Of a stretch of DNA of 64,000 nucleotides, positions 25,936-33,848 are shown piece after piece. Source of the stretch: Marivivens sp. (GTDB lineage Bacteria; Pseudomonadota; Alphaproteobacteria; Rhodobacterales; Rhodobacteraceae). The stretch spans positions 62,001-126,000 of the forward strand of contig JAHEBU010000003.1 in assembly GCA_024642115.1 (NCBI GenBank). The letters run 5' to 3'. The notes beneath the pieces are model-generated. The model did no database searches, was not told the DNA's origin, and saw only the letters and a list, made by a program, of their open reading frames with translations. Within the stretch, counting starts at the first letter, position 1. The number at the start of each line of letters is the position of its first letter. The translations under genes and the position numbers were made by a program.

Positions 25936-26115
25936 TTAGCGAGGAACACCCCGCGCCAACACGTACTCAGCCAGCCACGCCCAGTAGTCGTCAGCATCAG
26001 CAAACCCCTGTTCCCGAGCGGCATAGTCCTCAGCCTGTTCCTTCGTGGCGTCGGACTCGAACTGAGTTATCGCTGCCCGCTCCTCGAACTCCTCGATGTT
26101 CGGGAACGGTCTCAT
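25936..26115 (-). CDS. Small acidic protein coupled to the recombinase gene
   Basis: 59 residues: MRPFPNIEEFEERAAITQFE then an acidic helix-rich part ending in DDYWAWLAEYVLARGVPR. Its ATG overlaps the restored stop of the recombinase gene (GTATGA), and a strong terminator follows, so it is the last gene of that operon. Short acidic proteins at this place can be directionality factors, but it shows no basic wing or helix-turn-helix; the role is unknown. The reading frame was found by translating downstream of the recombinase. Confidence 0.65.
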   Translation of the reverse strand: MRPFPNIEEFEERAAITQFESDATKEQAEDYAAREQGFADADDYWAWLAEYVLARGVPR

Positions 26116-27411
26116 ACCGGTAATCGTATCTGGTCAACGATGTCCCGCTGTTGCTGGTCACTGATCCCGCCGAGTAGATGCCGTAGGTCAGTTGGTTCTC
26201 TGATCGGGCCGACTTATGGCCCACCAGAGAGGCGGTGAAGTGCTCAGGAACGCCAGTTCGCTCGCACTGGGTGATGAACCACTTACGGGTGGAGTGGAAC
26301 ACCAGCCCCGGACGCTTCAACTCCAACCGGTCCCATAACTCAGAGAACCGCTTGGTCACGATGTTGACGGTCAGGTCGGGAAACAACCGCCCCTCGCTGG
26401 GCAACCGGGGGAGCAGGTCCTGGAGCACCGGGTGGAGCGGAACCTGACGACTGGCAGCATCGGTTTTCAGCTCCCTGACTTCATTCGGTCTGACCAGAGC
26501 AAACCAGCCAAGGTTGCCCTTGCGCTGGAGGTCCTCCCGGAGCAGTCCGACCGCTTCCCCTGATCGCATCCCGGTCAGCAAGCAGAACAACAGGACCCGA
26601 TGAAGCTCCCGATCTTCAGCCCCGAGAAACCGGGCGACCTCCTCATCCGTCAGAACCGCATACGGCGATGGTCGGACCTTTCGGTCGAACCGAACCGTTC
26701 GAAAGGGGTTCTGGTCCAGCTTCCCCTCGTAGACGATCCAGTCGAGGAAGTGTTTGACCTGCGACCAGATGCGTTTCTGGGTCCTGACGGCTATGAGATC
26801 GTGCCGCCCCCAAGAGAACGCCACCAAGTCATCAAGGCCCTTTCTTCTGGTCTTTTCTGACTTACCGATGACCTTCGAGAGCAGGGGTATAGTGTCGAGG
26901 AACACCCGCCCATCGTCACGGGTCAACTGTGTCACCGGGAGCTGAGCGTACTTGCTGGCGAACAGCCCGACCGAGTACCGAACGGACTTGTAGCCCCCCG
27001 GTCGAAGCTCACCTGCCCGCTGGCGTAGATAGACCTTTGCCAACTCACCGACCTTCTCTGAGGGCTTTCGAACCCCCCGAAGTCAAGGGCACCAGAGGTC
27101 TCCAGAGCGGCCCGCAGGCGAGCCACTGACTGTTTGGTGACCTCCCCCCATCCGATGCCAAGCGCCCCCTCAGTAGGCTCCCCCTGGGGCGCTGGCAGTA
27201 GCCTCGGTGTTTCGGTTCGGACCCGTTCGACTTGCTCTTCGTAAACAGCGTTCACCTCGGCCACCCTCGTTCGGGCGACCTTGGCGTCACTGGTCTTCAA
27301 CGACCGCTTCAGCGCCTTGCTCCCGAGCACCAGCGCCACGTCCTCGGGGTAGTTCCTGCGATAGAGCCAGACCTGCCCGTGCAGGTAGGCGTACTTGATA
27401 CGAATAGACAT
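26112..27411 (-). pseudogene. Tyrosine recombinase (integrase) with two single-base losses
   Basis: Restoring one G in the six-G run at 27073-27078 and one G in the run at 26166-26168 yields 433 residues. The N-terminal part starts MSIRIKYAYLHGQVWLYRRN, a DUF6538-like arm domain. The core begins SEKVGELAKVYLRQRAGEL and the catalytic part shows Arg in TGMRSGEAVGL, H-x-x-R in FHSTRKWF, His in LVGHKSA and the nucleophile Tyr in TYGIYS. After the second shift the true C-terminus reads SDQQQRDIVDQIRLPV. Both losses are of G in G runs, so sequencing error, slippage or real decay are possible. Confidence 0.85.
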
Positions 27412-27486
27412 GCGTTCTCCTTCCGAGGCAGTGCCTCAGTTGAGTAAGTTGATGATTTATTGGGGTTTCAGGTGGTGGCTGGGATG

Positions 27487-27684
27487 CTAAACATCCTTGC
27501 CGGGGTCCTCGTAGCGTCCCAGGATCAGCTCCAGGCCAGGTTCGCCATAGCAGTCAGTGAGCGGCCCCGTGATGGAGTAGCCGGTCACGCAGTCTTCATA
27601 GACCTCGTGGATGCGGAAAAGGTGCTCGGGCCAGTCTTCGCCCGCCTTGATGACCACGACATCTCCTTCGCGATAGTCATCCAT
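27487..27684 (-). CDS. Small hypothetical protein upstream of the recombinase
   Basis: 65 residues from the ATG at 27684 (MDDYREGDVVVIKAGEDWPE); an earlier start adds four residues. The start DDYREGDVVVIKAG suggests a small beta-barrel (KOW/SH3-like) fold. It ends LILGRYEDPGKDV. No family recognised. It shares strand with the recombinase 75 bases downstream and may be in its operon. Confidence 0.5.
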   Translation of the reverse strand: MDDYREGDVVVIKAGEDWPEHLFRIHEVYEDCVTGYSITGPLTDCYGEPGLELILGRYEDPGKDV

Positions 27685-28036
27685 GGCAGCCCCCAAGCAG
27701 TGAGAGCACCACGAGAAGGGTCAGAACTTCGATTATCGGGTGGGAACCGGAAGACTTCCGGATGGGCCTTGAGGGCTGAAGCAGCCAGCGTAAAACTAAG
27801 ATCGACACGATCTATCTCCTCTGTTTCTTTATTTAGATACAGAGGGTTCCTCAGTTTTTTCGGAGGGGTTGGGCTGACTTCTCGCCAGTTCTGGAGTCGG
27901 GTTTACGAAGAGTTGCTGTTTCACACAATTGGTGAAAGCCACTGGGATAGAGGATTTCGGAGTCCAGCAAACGGCAGGTCTGAGCCCATCGAGACTAACT
28001 TCTGCACAGCGATGGACGTCGGTTTTGGTCGAGCAA

Positions 28037-28615
28037 TCAGGCCGACCGGTGGCCATGAAGAAAGCGCTCTACGACCTCTGCGGCATCGAAAACCGGAGCC
28101 TCAACCTGCGCACCACTTCGGCCCCACAGCCCCGCCATCATCAACGGCGCGATCAAGTGGATCAGCTTTTGCAGGGGATCCCCCGGACCGATGGAACCCT
28201 TGCCTTGATGCGCTGATATGATACCCGCAGCGGTTCGCAGGTTCGGCAAGAGTGCTGAAGTCGCCTCGCGCAGTTCAGAGTGTCGCGGCATTTCGATCAT
28301 AATGGTCATGACCGCGCCACCGAAATCCTTGAACGTCGATTGATAGGCCTCAACAATTGCGATCAGATCGGACTGAACATTGTCAGTGAGCGTCAACTGA
28401 CCGAATGGCGACGTCGAAAGGCAGTGAGACAACGCCGCACCGATCAGGTTCGCCTTGCTTGTATAGCGCCGGAACAGCGTCACCTCGTTCACTCCCGCGC
28501 GCCTGGCGATCTCGAGCGTCGTTGTCGCGTCATAGCCCCTTTCAGCAAAAAGCTGCGTTGTCGCGCGAAACAGGCTGTCGGTGTCAATCACTTTGGGCAT
28601 GTGTATCTCTGACAT
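28037..28615 (-). CDS. TetR-family transcriptional repressor
   Basis: 192 residues. The N-terminal HTH reads FAERGYDATTTLEIARRAGVNEVTLFRRYTSKANLI, the TetR_N pattern (about residues 18-57). The C-terminal domain is helical and ends with the family segment GLWGRSGAQVEAP. It is divergent from the nitroreductase gene; the gap holds a near-perfect palindrome over the likely -35 region, so it probably represses both genes. Its ligand is unknown. Confidence 0.9.
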   Translation of the reverse strand: MSEIHMPKVIDTDSLFRATTQLFAERGYDATTTLEIARRAGVNEVTLFRRYTSKANLIGAALSHCLSTSPFGQLTLTDNVQSDLIAIVEAYQSTFKDFGGAVMTIMIEMPRHSELREATSALLPNLRTAAGIISAHQGKGSIGPGDPLQKLIHLIAPLMMAGLWGRSGAQVEAPVFDAAEVVERFLHGHRSA

Positions 28616-28647
28616 GATTTGGAGATGTTCATAAAGGGTGAAGGCAT

Positions 28648-28673
28648 CTAATGTAAGTGTTGACTTGCATTAG
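28648..28673. promoter_or_regulatory. TetR operator overlapping the nitroreductase promoter
   Basis: CTAATGTAAGT-GTTG-ACTTGCATTAG is an 11-base inverted repeat with one mismatch. TTGACT at 28660 within it and TATTTT at 28681 form a -35/-10 pair 15 bases apart. Binding there would block the nitroreductase promoter and probably the divergent TetR promoter. Confidence 0.75.
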
Positions 28674-28714
28674 GGCTTGCTATTTTAGTTGCGCCTCAAC
28701 ACGTGAGGTATTCG

Positions 28715-29881
28715 ATGACCATGACAAAATCCAATATTCTAGCGGCCAACCCCTCGGAGCAGTGGTTCGAGGATACCTTCCTTTGGAAAATCAAGGTCTG
28801 GCTTCAATTCACCGGTTGGCTGCTCTACTTGGCCAACGCCGTCATGGTGCTTGTTATGTTGCTTGTCGCGGGTGTTGGGTCAATCATCGGGCTTTGGCCA
28901 GCGTTCCTGGTAGGTTTGCCTCTAGGACTCGCCGCCATCCTGGCTTTGAAACTGGTTTTCGACATCGTAACCGTCAGGTTTAGCCTTCGCCCAGCTGAGG
29001 CCTTCCCAAAGGCGTTGGATCACCTCGATGCCTTCGATCTGATGCGCGCCCGCGTCTCCTGTAGGTCATTCCAATCCCGCGATCTGACGCAGGACCATCT
29101 TACAGAACTGATGGAAGTTGTCCGCATCAACTCTGCGCCGGAGCATCAGCTTGGCCAACGGCCGATCCGGTTTGAGTATATCGCCGCACCATTGACGGTC
29201 TGGCTCACAGTCGGAGGGCATGAGTTTCTTGTTGCGATTGCCCCGCGCGAATACGACAGGCTATCGGTCATCGACGTTGGTCGCAGTCTGCAAAAGATCG
29301 TTCTTCACGCAACGCGCATGGGGCTGGCCACATGTTGGATCGGACCGGGAGCCGATCAGAAAAGCGTTATTCAGCACCTTGGCGACCGTTTCGATCCTAC
29401 GATGGATCATGTCATATGCGTCTGCGCCTTGGGATATCGATCGCGGTTCAGGCCGCTCGCGCTGGTTGGCATTCAACAATCGCAACGAAAGCGCCGCCCG
29501 CTGTCTGACCTGTTCTTTGCCGATCCGACGTTCAACGACCCCCTCAAGACGGATGAAAAGCCTTTTGATGACTTTGGGCGTTGCTATGAAGTGTGCCAGT
29601 GGTCGCCATCGTCTTACAACGCACAACCCACGCGTTGCGCTGCGGTGACAGAACTGCGCGACGGATCAGACGAGCTGGTTCGGTTTGATTTTTTCTCGGC
29701 GACGGCTTCGCGATACTATGCGGCTGTCGCGCTCGGCATCTGGTGCGCAAACTGGGAAACCGGCTGTGAAGCCCTCGGGCAGCGAGGGCATTTCGAAGTT
29801 CTCTCAGCCAGCACCCGTGCGGTCGTGAATGCACCAGCCCTTCCTCGCTATGATGTAAGCTGGATGATCGATGGAGCCTAA
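28715..29881 (+). CDS. Membrane-anchored nitroreductase-like protein (two half-domains)
   Basis: 388 residues from the ATG at 28715 (GAGG seven bases upstream); a GTG at 28703 is also in frame. Two membrane helices occupy about residues 28-85. Then come a nitroreductase-like N-terminal region (ARVSCRSFQSRDL), the flavin-domain end DVGRSLQKIVLHATRMGLATCWIGPG, and a further CYEVCQWSPSSYNAQPTR, as in putative TM1586-type nitroreductases. It may reduce nitro or quinone substrates with FMN. It is controlled by the adjacent TetR gene. The second half has no strong substrate clue. Confidence 0.8.
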   Translation: MTMTKSNILAANPSEQWFEDTFLWKIKVWLQFTGWLLYLANAVMVLVMLLVAGVGSIIGLWPAFLVGLPLGLAAILALKLVFDIVTVRFSLRPAEAFPKALDHLDAFDLMRARVSCRSFQSRDLTQDHLTELMEVVRINSAPEHQLGQRPIRFEYIAAPLTVWLTVGGHEFLVAIAPREYDRLSVIDVGRSLQKIVLHATRMGLATCWIGPGADQKSVIQHLGDRFDPTMDHVICVCALGYRSRFRPLALVGIQQSQRKRRPLSDLFFADPTFNDPLKTDEKPFDDFGRCYEVCQWSPSSYNAQPTRCAAVTELRDGSDELVRFDFFSATASRYYAAVALGIWCANWETGCEALGQRGHFEVLSASTRAVVNAPALPRYDVSWMIDGA

Positions 29882-29977
29882 CAAGAACGGACCTTGCTGA
29901 AACTCTGCTTAGTCCGCACTCCGGACCCAGCGCCCGCCCCCGCCCCCCAACCCGAGAACACGGGCCCCAGTTGATGG

Positions 29978-30060
29978 CGGTGGGAGCACCGGCAGGGGTG
30001 GCACCGTTGGAGCAGTGTGAGCGGTGGGAGCAGCATGAGCGGTGGCCGCAGTGTGGGCGG
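29978..30060 (-). repeat. 18-base repeats, second array
   Basis: Units such as GCCCACACTGCGGCCACC, GCTCATGCTGCTCCCACC and GCTCACACTGCTCCAACG on the minus strand. The minus-strand frame 29909-30124 corresponds to the plus-strand frame 24780-25022 with substitutions and codon-sized indels. Confidence 0.6.
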
Positions 30061-30207
30061 TGGTGGCAGTTGACTTGACTGGCTGAGCCCGTAGCCAAGC
30101 TCTTACGACACCCCTAACGGTCACCCGAGACCCCCAAAGGCCCCGAGAACTGCCTCAAGGGGTCTGACCCATCGGGGTTCTTGATGTGCTTCTTCGGACT
30201 AGAGGGT

Positions 30208-30229
30208 ATCCTACCGCCCCAGCCAGCAA
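30208..30229 (+). repeat. Attachment-site core C (direct copy of A)
   Basis: The same 22 bases as 21232-21253, in the same orientation and 8,976 bases away. A-to-C recombination would excise a circle carrying the polymerase-like, azoreductase, EF-hand, recombinase and TetR/nitroreductase genes and restore a tRNA-Gln end. Confidence 0.8.
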
Positions 30230-30359
30230 GACCTTGGGCCACCAGGCCTTGGTACGCTGACGCTCCCCCTCCCAGACTGCCCCGGAAAGTGCCTCGCGGT
30301 TGGCCGTAGGCCTTGAGCCGCTGGACGGTCCGTGACCCTTCGTACCGCATTCCCTCCGT

Positions 30360-31280
30360 TCAATCGAATTTTACAGGGACATTTCTGGTCTGGTTCACTG
30401 TCAACGTAAACACGTCAGGGCGGGCGTAGTGGCCGACGACATCAAACAGTCGACGCGCCTGAGCGACATCGGCAAGATCGATATCGGCATGAACAAGCCC
30501 GATCTCTTTGCGCGACGGCCCCGCAAGAACCCGCCCGCCAGGTGCAACGATCGAGACATTGCCAGGAGAGATCCAGTCGCCCAGGGCCGTCAGGGTGTCC
30601 CGACCCGGCAGATCCTCTGGAAGATCATCACTGCGGACGCAGGGCGCAACCCCGATGACGGCGCATCCACCCTCTCTGGCGATGTGTTGCATCGTCGACT
30701 GCCAGACATCGTCGGTGGCTGCAGTCGGCGCACAGTAGATTTCGATGTTCTGCGCAAAGAGGGCCATCCGCGCGAACGGCATAAAGCTTTCCCAGCACAG
30801 CAGCATACCAATCCGCCCCACAGCGGTTTCCACCACCTTGAGCGTGGACCCGTCGCCGTACCCCCAGACCAATCGTTCGGGATTTGTCGGCATCAGCTTT
30901 CGATGGACATTGAGGATCGCACCGTCGGCATCAATGATGACCCCGGAATTGTAAAGGGTGCCGCCCGACTTCTCCTGAATGCCGAGGACGACAACGATGC
31001 CATTTTCGCGGGCGGCTTCCCTGATCGGCGCAAGAACGTCAGTGTCGAGATCAACCGCATTGTCCCAAAGCCTGCGGTACATCGCGGCATAGTCGCCCTC
31101 TCGGCTATTCGTCGGCGTGAGTAGCCAGACAAAATCGACATATCCCGGTAGCCAGGCTTCCGAGAAAACGACAAGGGAGCTTCCTTCAGATGCCGCGCGC
31201 GCAATGATTTCGACACCCCTTTCAAGCGACGCCAGCAGGTCGTGATAGACTGGTGGTTCGTTTACTGCGGTCACTTTCAC
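30360..31280 (-). CDS. Nitrilase / carbon-nitrogen hydrolase
   Basis: 306 residues from the GTG at 31280 (GGGGGA upstream; protein VKVTAVNEPPVYHDLLASLE); a longer frame reaches 31373. The catalytic triad is visible: Glu in VVFSEAWLPGY near residue 47, Lys in NVHRKLMPTNPER near 128, Cys in MLLCWESFMPFAR near 162. This block layout is that of branch-1 nitrilases, which hydrolyse nitriles to acids. It lies between att core C and a decayed right end, so it looks like a separate cassette. Confidence 0.88.
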   Translation of the reverse strand: MKVTAVNEPPVYHDLLASLERGVEIIARAASEGSSLVVFSEAWLPGYVDFVWLLTPTNSREGDYAAMYRRLWDNAVDLDTDVLAPIREAARENGIVVVLGIQEKSGGTLYNSGVIIDADGAILNVHRKLMPTNPERLVWGYGDGSTLKVVETAVGRIGMLLCWESFMPFARMALFAQNIEIYCAPTAATDDVWQSTMQHIAREGGCAVIGVAPCVRSDDLPEDLPGRDTLTALGDWISPGNVSIVAPGGRVLAGPSRKEIGLVHADIDLADVAQARRLFDVVGHYARPDVFTLTVNQTRNVPVKFD

Positions 31281-31567
31281 GGTGGCGTCCCCCCATATTG
31301 ACCTCAAGTCCCAAGAACCTTTGCACGATTTTCCCATTCGACCTATCTTTTTGCCCCCACGGCTTTCAGCCAAACCCGGCCCGCAATGCCGAAAGCTGGT
31401 TCGGTCCGCTACGGCCTCTTCGGACCCTTCTGGTCAAACCTTGGCACTGACTGCAAAAAACTTGCGGAAACCTGCGTTGATTGGATATCAACCGTCGGAC
31501 ATATCCCAAACCGGGTGGCAGCCCGTTCGGGGCCTCAACACGACGATCGCCCCGGATGACTGCCTGC

Positions 31568-31685
31568 GCCCGTGGCTAAGATCTTCTGACACCCCAAACG
31601 TTCACCCGAACCTCCCGACGGCCCCGAGGACTGCGTCAAGGGGTCTGGAACACCGGGGTTCCTGATCCGTGCTCTTCGACCCAAG
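31568..31685 (+). repeat. Decayed copy of the element right-end module
   Basis: Blocks from the right-end module recur: GCTAAGATCTTCTGACACCC, then CCCCGAGGACTGCGTCAAGG and GGTTCCTGATCCG. The tRNA-derived core that should follow is absent or unrecognisable. The rest of the gap 31281-31992 has no gene or other feature that I can identify. Confidence 0.6.
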
Positions 31686-31992
31686 GGGTTGGTCTGCCCC
31701 GGCCGCGTGGTCCGGTTTGAATGTTAGTGCACGGTCGGGCTCTGGTCTATCGGGACGATGCTTTCAGGCGCTGGTGGCCGGTATGCCAGAGCGCTGTGCC
31801 GCCTGATTGTCTGAAGGACCATCGCTGACGGCAAAGCCGCCGTCGTGGATCGGAAGTTGGATCTGGAGCCGAACGAGTGGCTCGACATTGTCAGTGGAGC
31901 CTCGTCTTGGTATATTTGATCATGATCTGATCGGTATACACGACGTTCGAGGGGGCCACTGTCAGGAAGAACATCCCAATTGGAGCGCAAAA

Positions 31993-32511
31993 GTGGAACT
32001 AAGTTCAGAGATCGGCGCATTCCAGTCTGACGACTTACCTGCCATTCGAGACTTGTGTAACGGGTTCCTTGACTGGTGCCGGTCGCGCTACGGTGAGAAC
32101 GCATGGTTCGTAGACCGCTACTATAAGCCTGAAGAATGGACCACTCTACTGGACAGCCTCCCGAAGATCCACTCGGCCCCAGATGGGGAAATCCTAGTTG
32201 CTCGCCTGAATGGAAAAGTGGTGGGCTGCGCGATGATGCAGCGGATTGACGAACGCACATGCGAGATGAAGCGCTTGTTTATCGGCCCAGACGGCCGAGG
32301 TTTGGGGTTGGGCCGCCGCCTCGCCGAGACCATTCTGCGGGTGGCTGTTGCACGGGGCTACACTGTCATGCGGCTTGATACGGGCCGCAACCACGAAGAG
32401 GCGGTAGGCCTATACCGATCTCTCGGCTTCCAAGAAATCGCACCTTACTACGAAGCCCCGCCTCATTTGCACAGCCATCTCATCTTCATGGAAGTTTCCT
32501 TGGCGGGGTAG
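31993..32511 (+). CDS. GNAT-family N-acetyltransferase, cargo cassette
   Basis: 172 residues from the GTG at 31993 with GGAG seven bases upstream; the open frame continues to 31807 but without a good start. The acetyl-CoA motif is MKRLFIGPDGRGLGLGRRL near residue 100, followed by MRLDTGRNHEEAVGLYRSLGF. It is clearly similar to the GNAT at 33137 over the same region. The substrate is unknown. It sits between decayed element ends. Confidence 0.85.
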   Translation: MELSSEIGAFQSDDLPAIRDLCNGFLDWCRSRYGENAWFVDRYYKPEEWTTLLDSLPKIHSAPDGEILVARLNGKVVGCAMMQRIDERTCEMKRLFIGPDGRGLGLGRRLAETILRVAVARGYTVMRLDTGRNHEEAVGLYRSLGFQEIAPYYEAPPHLHSHLIFMEVSLAG

Positions 32512-32726
32512 CGCCATTACTGCTCGATCGGTTTTGGCGCTGTTTCAGAACTCTGATCGCCAACGGTCCACATCCTGATTTTTCAACGTTGCCAAACCCG
32601 CGTGATACCAGACCAGTGCCGCCCGTCTGGCCCGTGCGGGTCCCAGTCTGACAGCCGCCGCGGAACACACGATCCGTCGTTCAGCCAGAGCCGACCCTTC
32701 TTGGGTTGTTTTTGCGGGACCTTCAG

Positions 32727-32825
32727 CCTACCGCACCAGCCAGCAAGACTTTGAGCCCGAAGGCCTTGGTTCGGTGACGCTCCCCCTCCCAGACTGCCCC
32801 GGAATGCGTCTCAGTCCGTTTCAGA
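32727..32825 (+). repeat. Decayed attachment site D plus left-end module
   Basis: CCTACCGCACCAGCCAGCAA matches the tRNA-Gln core with one difference, then GGCCTTGGTTCGGTGACGCT and CCCCCTCCCAGACTGCCCCG follow. Around it, 32512-32726 and 32826-33136 hold no gene I can support. Confidence 0.7.
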
Positions 32826-33136
32826 GGCTCGCGGGGCAGCTCAGATAACGCCGCCCGAAACATCCGGTGAAATGCTCCCCCCACTGTCACGGGAGAAACG
32901 GGCGGCTCGTTCGCGCGATGCAAGTGCATGGCCACATCCTGAAGCTTAGTGAAGTCCGCTCCGTCAGCTTTGCCCCCCCAAGGTCGGAGGAGGTTTTCGG
33001 AACGGCGCTCAATGGTTGGTGGCGCGGGCTACCAGATTGCCGGTGACTGCCCGCGATCAACCCCAATTCATTCCGATTGCGGGGCAGATCATTTGTCGGT
33101 GATACTGCTCCCTGCACTTGCCCCAAAGGTGTTGCC

Positions 33137-33649
33137 ATGAACCCGCCAGACATTCGCGAAATGACAACTCAGAGCGAAATCGAGGTGGTTCGCATGATGG
33201 TGCGCAGCTATGTGAAGTGGCTGTTCGATACCTTTCCCGACGAGACCGAGGATCTTGGCTCTTATTACAGCCATGAACGGATCCAACAGGCGCTGGATGA
33301 AGTTGCGACAGTGTTTGTTCCTCCCAACGGCATTGCCCTAATTGCCATGATCGGGACCGAACCGGTCGGTTGTGTGCTCGCACATCCGATCGAACCGGGC
33401 ATCGCAGAAATGAAGCGGCTTTTCGTTCTTCCGACAGCTCGGGGGCGGGGTTTGGGGCGTGTGCTGATCGAGGCGCTCGTTGTGCGGATGGCCACTTGGG
33501 GTCACCCGACAATCCGGCTCGACACAGCCATTTTCCTCAAAGACGCGATCTCACTTTACCGGAAAATGGGTTTTGTAGAAATCGAGCCCTACACGCCCCT
33601 GCCGTCCGGCACGGACAAGACAGCCGTGTTCATGGAGCGGCGCGGATGA
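33137..33649 (+). CDS. GNAT-family N-acetyltransferase, second copy
   Basis: 170 residues, AGGTG nine bases before the ATG. The coenzyme motif is MKRLFVLPTARGRGLGRVLI near residue 94, with IRLDTAIFLKDAISLYRKMGF after it. The gene and the GNAT at 31993 share the order of these blocks and the terminal FMEVSLAG/FMERRG pattern, so they are paralogs or parallel cargo acquisitions. The substrate is unknown. Confidence 0.85.
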   Translation: MNPPDIREMTTQSEIEVVRMMVRSYVKWLFDTFPDETEDLGSYYSHERIQQALDEVATVFVPPNGIALIAMIGTEPVGCVLAHPIEPGIAEMKRLFVLPTARGRGLGRVLIEALVVRMATWGHPTIRLDTAIFLKDAISLYRKMGFVEIEPYTPLPSGTDKTAVFMERRG

Positions 33650-33848
33650 GCGACCGCTTTTAAAAAAGTTCGAGACAGCCGTGGCAGCAACCGATTTGAG
33701 GAGGTCACGTCAGGATACAGGCCGCAGGCTTGGAATGCCTTTGATTGCGTTTAGCCCTAAACACTCGAGTAGGTCGCGTAGGAACAGTCGATAACTTGAC
33801 ACCCTGCATCGCCTTCACCAAGTGCTTGACGGTCAATCCGGTCATGCC

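Larger units (their letters stand above)
29912..30297 (+). repeat. Right arm of IR2 (element right-end module plus att core C)
   Basis: The inverted copy of 24607-24990 with the same order: G-rich tail, 18-base repeat array, GTAGCCAAGCTCTTACGACA block, CAAGGGGTCTGACCCATCGG block, att core and left-end module. The two copies are similar but not identical, so this duplication is older than IR1. Confidence 0.8.

Noticed and set aside
27460-28221. 253-residue plus-strand open frame overlapping the small protein and TetR genes
   Set aside because: It overlaps two better-supported minus-strand genes and has no ribosome site or family pattern.
21232-33649. Island as an integron
   Set aside because: The repeats are tRNA-derived cores with long end modules, not attC sites, and the recombinase lacks the integron-integrase extra domain as far as can be read.
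21232-33649. Island as a prophage
   Set aside because: No capsid, portal, terminase, tail or lysis genes are present.
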